Source of the DNA: Hyphomicrobiaceae bacterium
GTDB lineage: Bacteria > Pseudomonadota > Alphaproteobacteria > Rhizobiales > Hyphomicrobiaceae
DNA: 37,935 bases
Reading direction: 5' to 3'
Assembly: GCA_023384095.1 (NCBI GenBank)
Contig: JAHDXT010000038.1
Span: 1-37,935 of the forward strand
The notes beneath the pieces are model-generated. The model saw only the letters and a program-made list of their open reading frames with translations, was not told the DNA's origin and made no database searches. Shown here piece by piece: positions 36,337-37,935 of this stretch; positions within the stretch are counted from its first letter, which is position 1; each line of letters opens with the position of its first letter. Both the position numbers and the translations under genes were made by a program.

Positions 36337-36966
36337 TCAGCCTTTTTCCGGCGTCTGGTGCGAGAGGCCGCCCTCGTAAACGCGGAAGCTGCGGCGATCG
36401 GAGCGGACGAGGCGCGCGTCTCGGACCTGCGGCAGCGGCACCGGCCTGAACAGGCGGGCCCCGGGCGGCAGCCCGTCGGGCCAGATCAGCTCATGCCGCA
36501 GGAGCTGTCGCCTGTCGAGGCGTTCCGTGCCGAGCCACGCCGGCTCGTCGTTGGTGCTCATCGCGCCGAGAAACCGGTCGATGACGGCATCGCGCTGCAC
36601 GAGCGGCACCATCAGCACCTCGAAATGCACGGCGCGTTGCGCCGGCCCGTAGGCCTCGAACTCGAACAGGCACACGGCTCCCTGCTCGGCCATGGCCGCA
36701 AGCCGCCGCCGCAGCGCCGACCGGTCCTGCTCATCCCAGGGTTCGAGGAAGTTGCGGCCGCGGAGCTCCACGCCGAACTGCTCGCAGAGCCTGGTGCCGG
36801 CGAGCCGGAAGCGGTAGGCATCCGCGCCCGCCTGCTCGAGAATGAAGCTCTCGGGCAGGATGCCGGCGAGGCGGGCCGGCTCGATCTCGAAACGGCGCGG
36901 GGCCTTGCGGGCGCCGCGGACCTTGTTCCAGTAGTCGAAAAGCGTTCTGCTTGTGGCGTGCTTCAT
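36337..36966 (-). CDS. PAS_5-family protein
   Basis: Stand-alone sensor-like protein. The 209-residue product begins MKHATSRTLFDYWNKVRGARKAPRRFEIEP, followed by LAGILPESFILE and YRFRLAGTRLCEQFGVELRGRNFLEPW, the pattern of the PAS_5 (PF07310) proteins, which have a PAS fold and are common in alphaproteobacteria. No output domain (kinase, GGDEF, DNA-binding) is present, and the ligand is unknown. I chose the ATG at 36966, with AGGTGATGGA directly upstream. It converges on soxB (65 bp between stops) and is divergent from the rhomboid gene. Confidence 0.82.
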   Translation of the reverse strand: MKHATSRTLFDYWNKVRGARKAPRRFEIEPARLAGILPESFILEQAGADAYRFRLAGTRLCEQFGVELRGRNFLEPWDEQDRSALRRRLAAMAEQGAVCLFEFEAYGPAQRAVHFEVLMVPLVQRDAVIDRFLGAMSTNDEPAWLGTERLDRRQLLRHELIWPDGLPPGARLFRPVPLPQVRDARLVRSDRRSFRVYEGGLSHQTPEKG

Positions 36967-37166
36967 TCCATCACCTGGACGACGACCTGTACGGCTCACG
37001 CGAGACGACGTGTCTCCCGGACCTGCCGGCGGCTTCCTCGCTCCCACAGCAGGTTTCGTGCCAGCGCAGGCCCCCTGCGGCGCTTTCCCTGCGGCGCATG
37101 GGCCCGGGCGGTTGCCGCCGTGGGGCTGGGCCTATAGATGGAACACCCGCAGCGAAGGATCGGCAC
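36967..37166. other. Divergent gap between the PAS_5 and rhomboid genes
   Basis: 200 bp that must hold both promoters. On the + strand TTGCCG (37112-37117) and TATAGA (37133-37138), 15 bp apart, are a weak candidate for the rhomboid gene, with AAGGAT before its GTG. An ATG at 37139 opens another frame and is not used. I see nothing else. Confidence 0.3.
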
Positions 37167-37898
37167 GTGCGCCGTGAGCCCATCGTTAATGCGCCTCTGG
37201 TTGTCCTGGGCCTCATCGCCGCGTTCGCCCTGGTCCATGTCGTGCGCATCTTCCTCACCGAGATCGAGGACGCCTACGTGGTGCTGGGCCTCGGCTTCAT
37301 CCCGGCGCGATACGGGCCCGGGCTCCTCGAGCTGCCCGGCGGGGCCGTGACGACCGTCACGTCGTTCTTCACGCACATGTTCGTGCACGGGGATCCGCTG
37401 CACCTGCTGATCAACAGCGCCTGGCTGCTCGCGTTCGGCACCCCCATCGCGCGGCGCATCGGCAGCCTGCGCTTCCTCCTGTTCGGCCTTCTCAGCGGCA
37501 TCGCCGGCGCGCTGATGTTCCTGGCGTTCAATCCCGGGCTGCTGGCGCCGATGGTCGGGGCGTCTGGCGCGGTTTCCGGCCTGATGGGCGGACTGATGCG
37601 GTTCCTGTTCAACGCCATGGACCGCGGCGGCGCCGGGCTGATCCCGGAAGGCGCGCGCGAGGTGCCGCGAATGGACCTCGGCGAGATGCTGCAGGACCGG
37701 CGGGTGCAGCTCACGGTGGGCCTCTGGGTGCTGCTGAACTTCCTGTTCTCCCTCGGGTTCGGCGGGCTCACGGAGCCGGAGGCTATCGCCTGGGAGGCGC
37801 ATCTGGGCGGCTTCTTCGCGGGACTCCTCGCCTTCGGGGCGTTCGACCGGCAATCGGTGGGGCCCGGGTCGCCGCCGCTCGGCAGGGGAATCGGGTGA
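37167..37898 (+). CDS. Rhomboid-family intramembrane serine protease
   Basis: Polytopic membrane protease expected to cleave substrates within the membrane. The 243-residue product has about six hydrophobic segments. Family landmarks are HMFVHGDPLHLLINSAWLLAFG (about 70-91, with His79 and Asn83 matching the oxyanion region), nucleophile Ser133 in GASGAVSGLMGG and catalytic His212 in WEAHLGGFFAGLL. Both dyad residues are therefore present and the enzyme is probably active; substrates are unknown. I chose GTG 37167 with AAGGAT upstream; the frame extends further left without similarity. The loop around 150-180 is longer than in GlpG. Confidence 0.9.
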   Translation: MRREPIVNAPLVVLGLIAAFALVHVVRIFLTEIEDAYVVLGLGFIPARYGPGLLELPGGAVTTVTSFFTHMFVHGDPLHLLINSAWLLAFGTPIARRIGSLRFLLFGLLSGIAGALMFLAFNPGLLAPMVGASGAVSGLMGGLMRFLFNAMDRGGAGLIPEGAREVPRMDLGEMLQDRRVQLTVGLWVLLNFLFSLGFGGLTEPEAIAWEAHLGGFFAGLLAFGAFDRQSVGPGSPPLGRGIG

Positions 37899-37935
37899 AC
37901 GCTACGTGCGCGTGATCAGGCTCACCAAGTAATCG

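Overview
The window is a high-GC chromosomal segment from an alphaproteobacterium, most likely of the order Hyphomicrobiales (Rhizobiales). The evidence is the gene order lpxD-fabZ-lpxA-lpxI-lpxB-gltA-gltX-comEC-lexA-moeA-moaC-trpCDG-trpE-ppiD-tpiA-secG-pyrG-kdsA, which is a familiar housekeeping block in that order. Supporting signs are the use of LpxI rather than LpxH, a LexA box of the alphaproteobacterial type (GTTC-N7-GTTC) at lexA, and frequent GTG starts. I cannot name a genus. I see no tRNA, rRNA, CRISPR array, transposase or prophage gene.

Layout. Positions 351-5251 (+) form a tightly overlapped lipid A / fatty acid operon. Positions 5460-8429 (-) hold gltA and gltX. comEC (+) meets lexA (-) tail to tail with a 7-bp overlap. 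Positions 11668-16408 (-) carry sixA-trpG-trpD-trpC-moaC-moeA. A membrane-anchored TAXI-family protein (+) at 16611-18032 separates these from trpE and ppiD (-). From 21994 to 36271 everything is on the + strand: tpiA, a small exported protein, secG, pyrG, a GFA-family zinc protein, kdsA, a PfkB-type sugar kinase, tkt, pgk, gph, and soxA-soxX-soxB for thiosulfate oxidation. A PAS_5-type protein (-) and a rhomboid protease (+) close the window.

How the genes work together. LpxD, LpxA, LpxI and LpxB supply most early steps of lipid A synthesis; KdsA makes KDO-8-phosphate for the core; FabZ supplies acyl chains. TrpE, G, D and C make part of the tryptophan pathway. MoaC and MoeA act in molybdenum cofactor synthesis. 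TpiA, Tkt and Pgk are central carbon enzymes. SoxAX and SoxB are two of the periplasmic components of thiosulfate oxidation; the carrier SoxYZ and SoxCD are not in the window.

Most interesting points: (1) LpxI is about 150 residues longer than usual because its C-terminal domain appears duplicated in degenerate form. (2) The soxAXB promoter has an ATTC-N8-GAAT inverted repeat lying on its -10 element, as expected for a persulfide-sensing ArsR-type repressor. (3) Three related, palindrome-rich intergenic repeats lie between genes. (4) A 22-bp tandem hairpin repeat lies just before tkt. (5) A cluster of DnaA-box-like 9-mers lies after pyrG. (6) gap is missing between tkt and pgk. I found no clear previously undescribed multi-gene system; the LpxI architecture and the repeats are the best candidates for something new.
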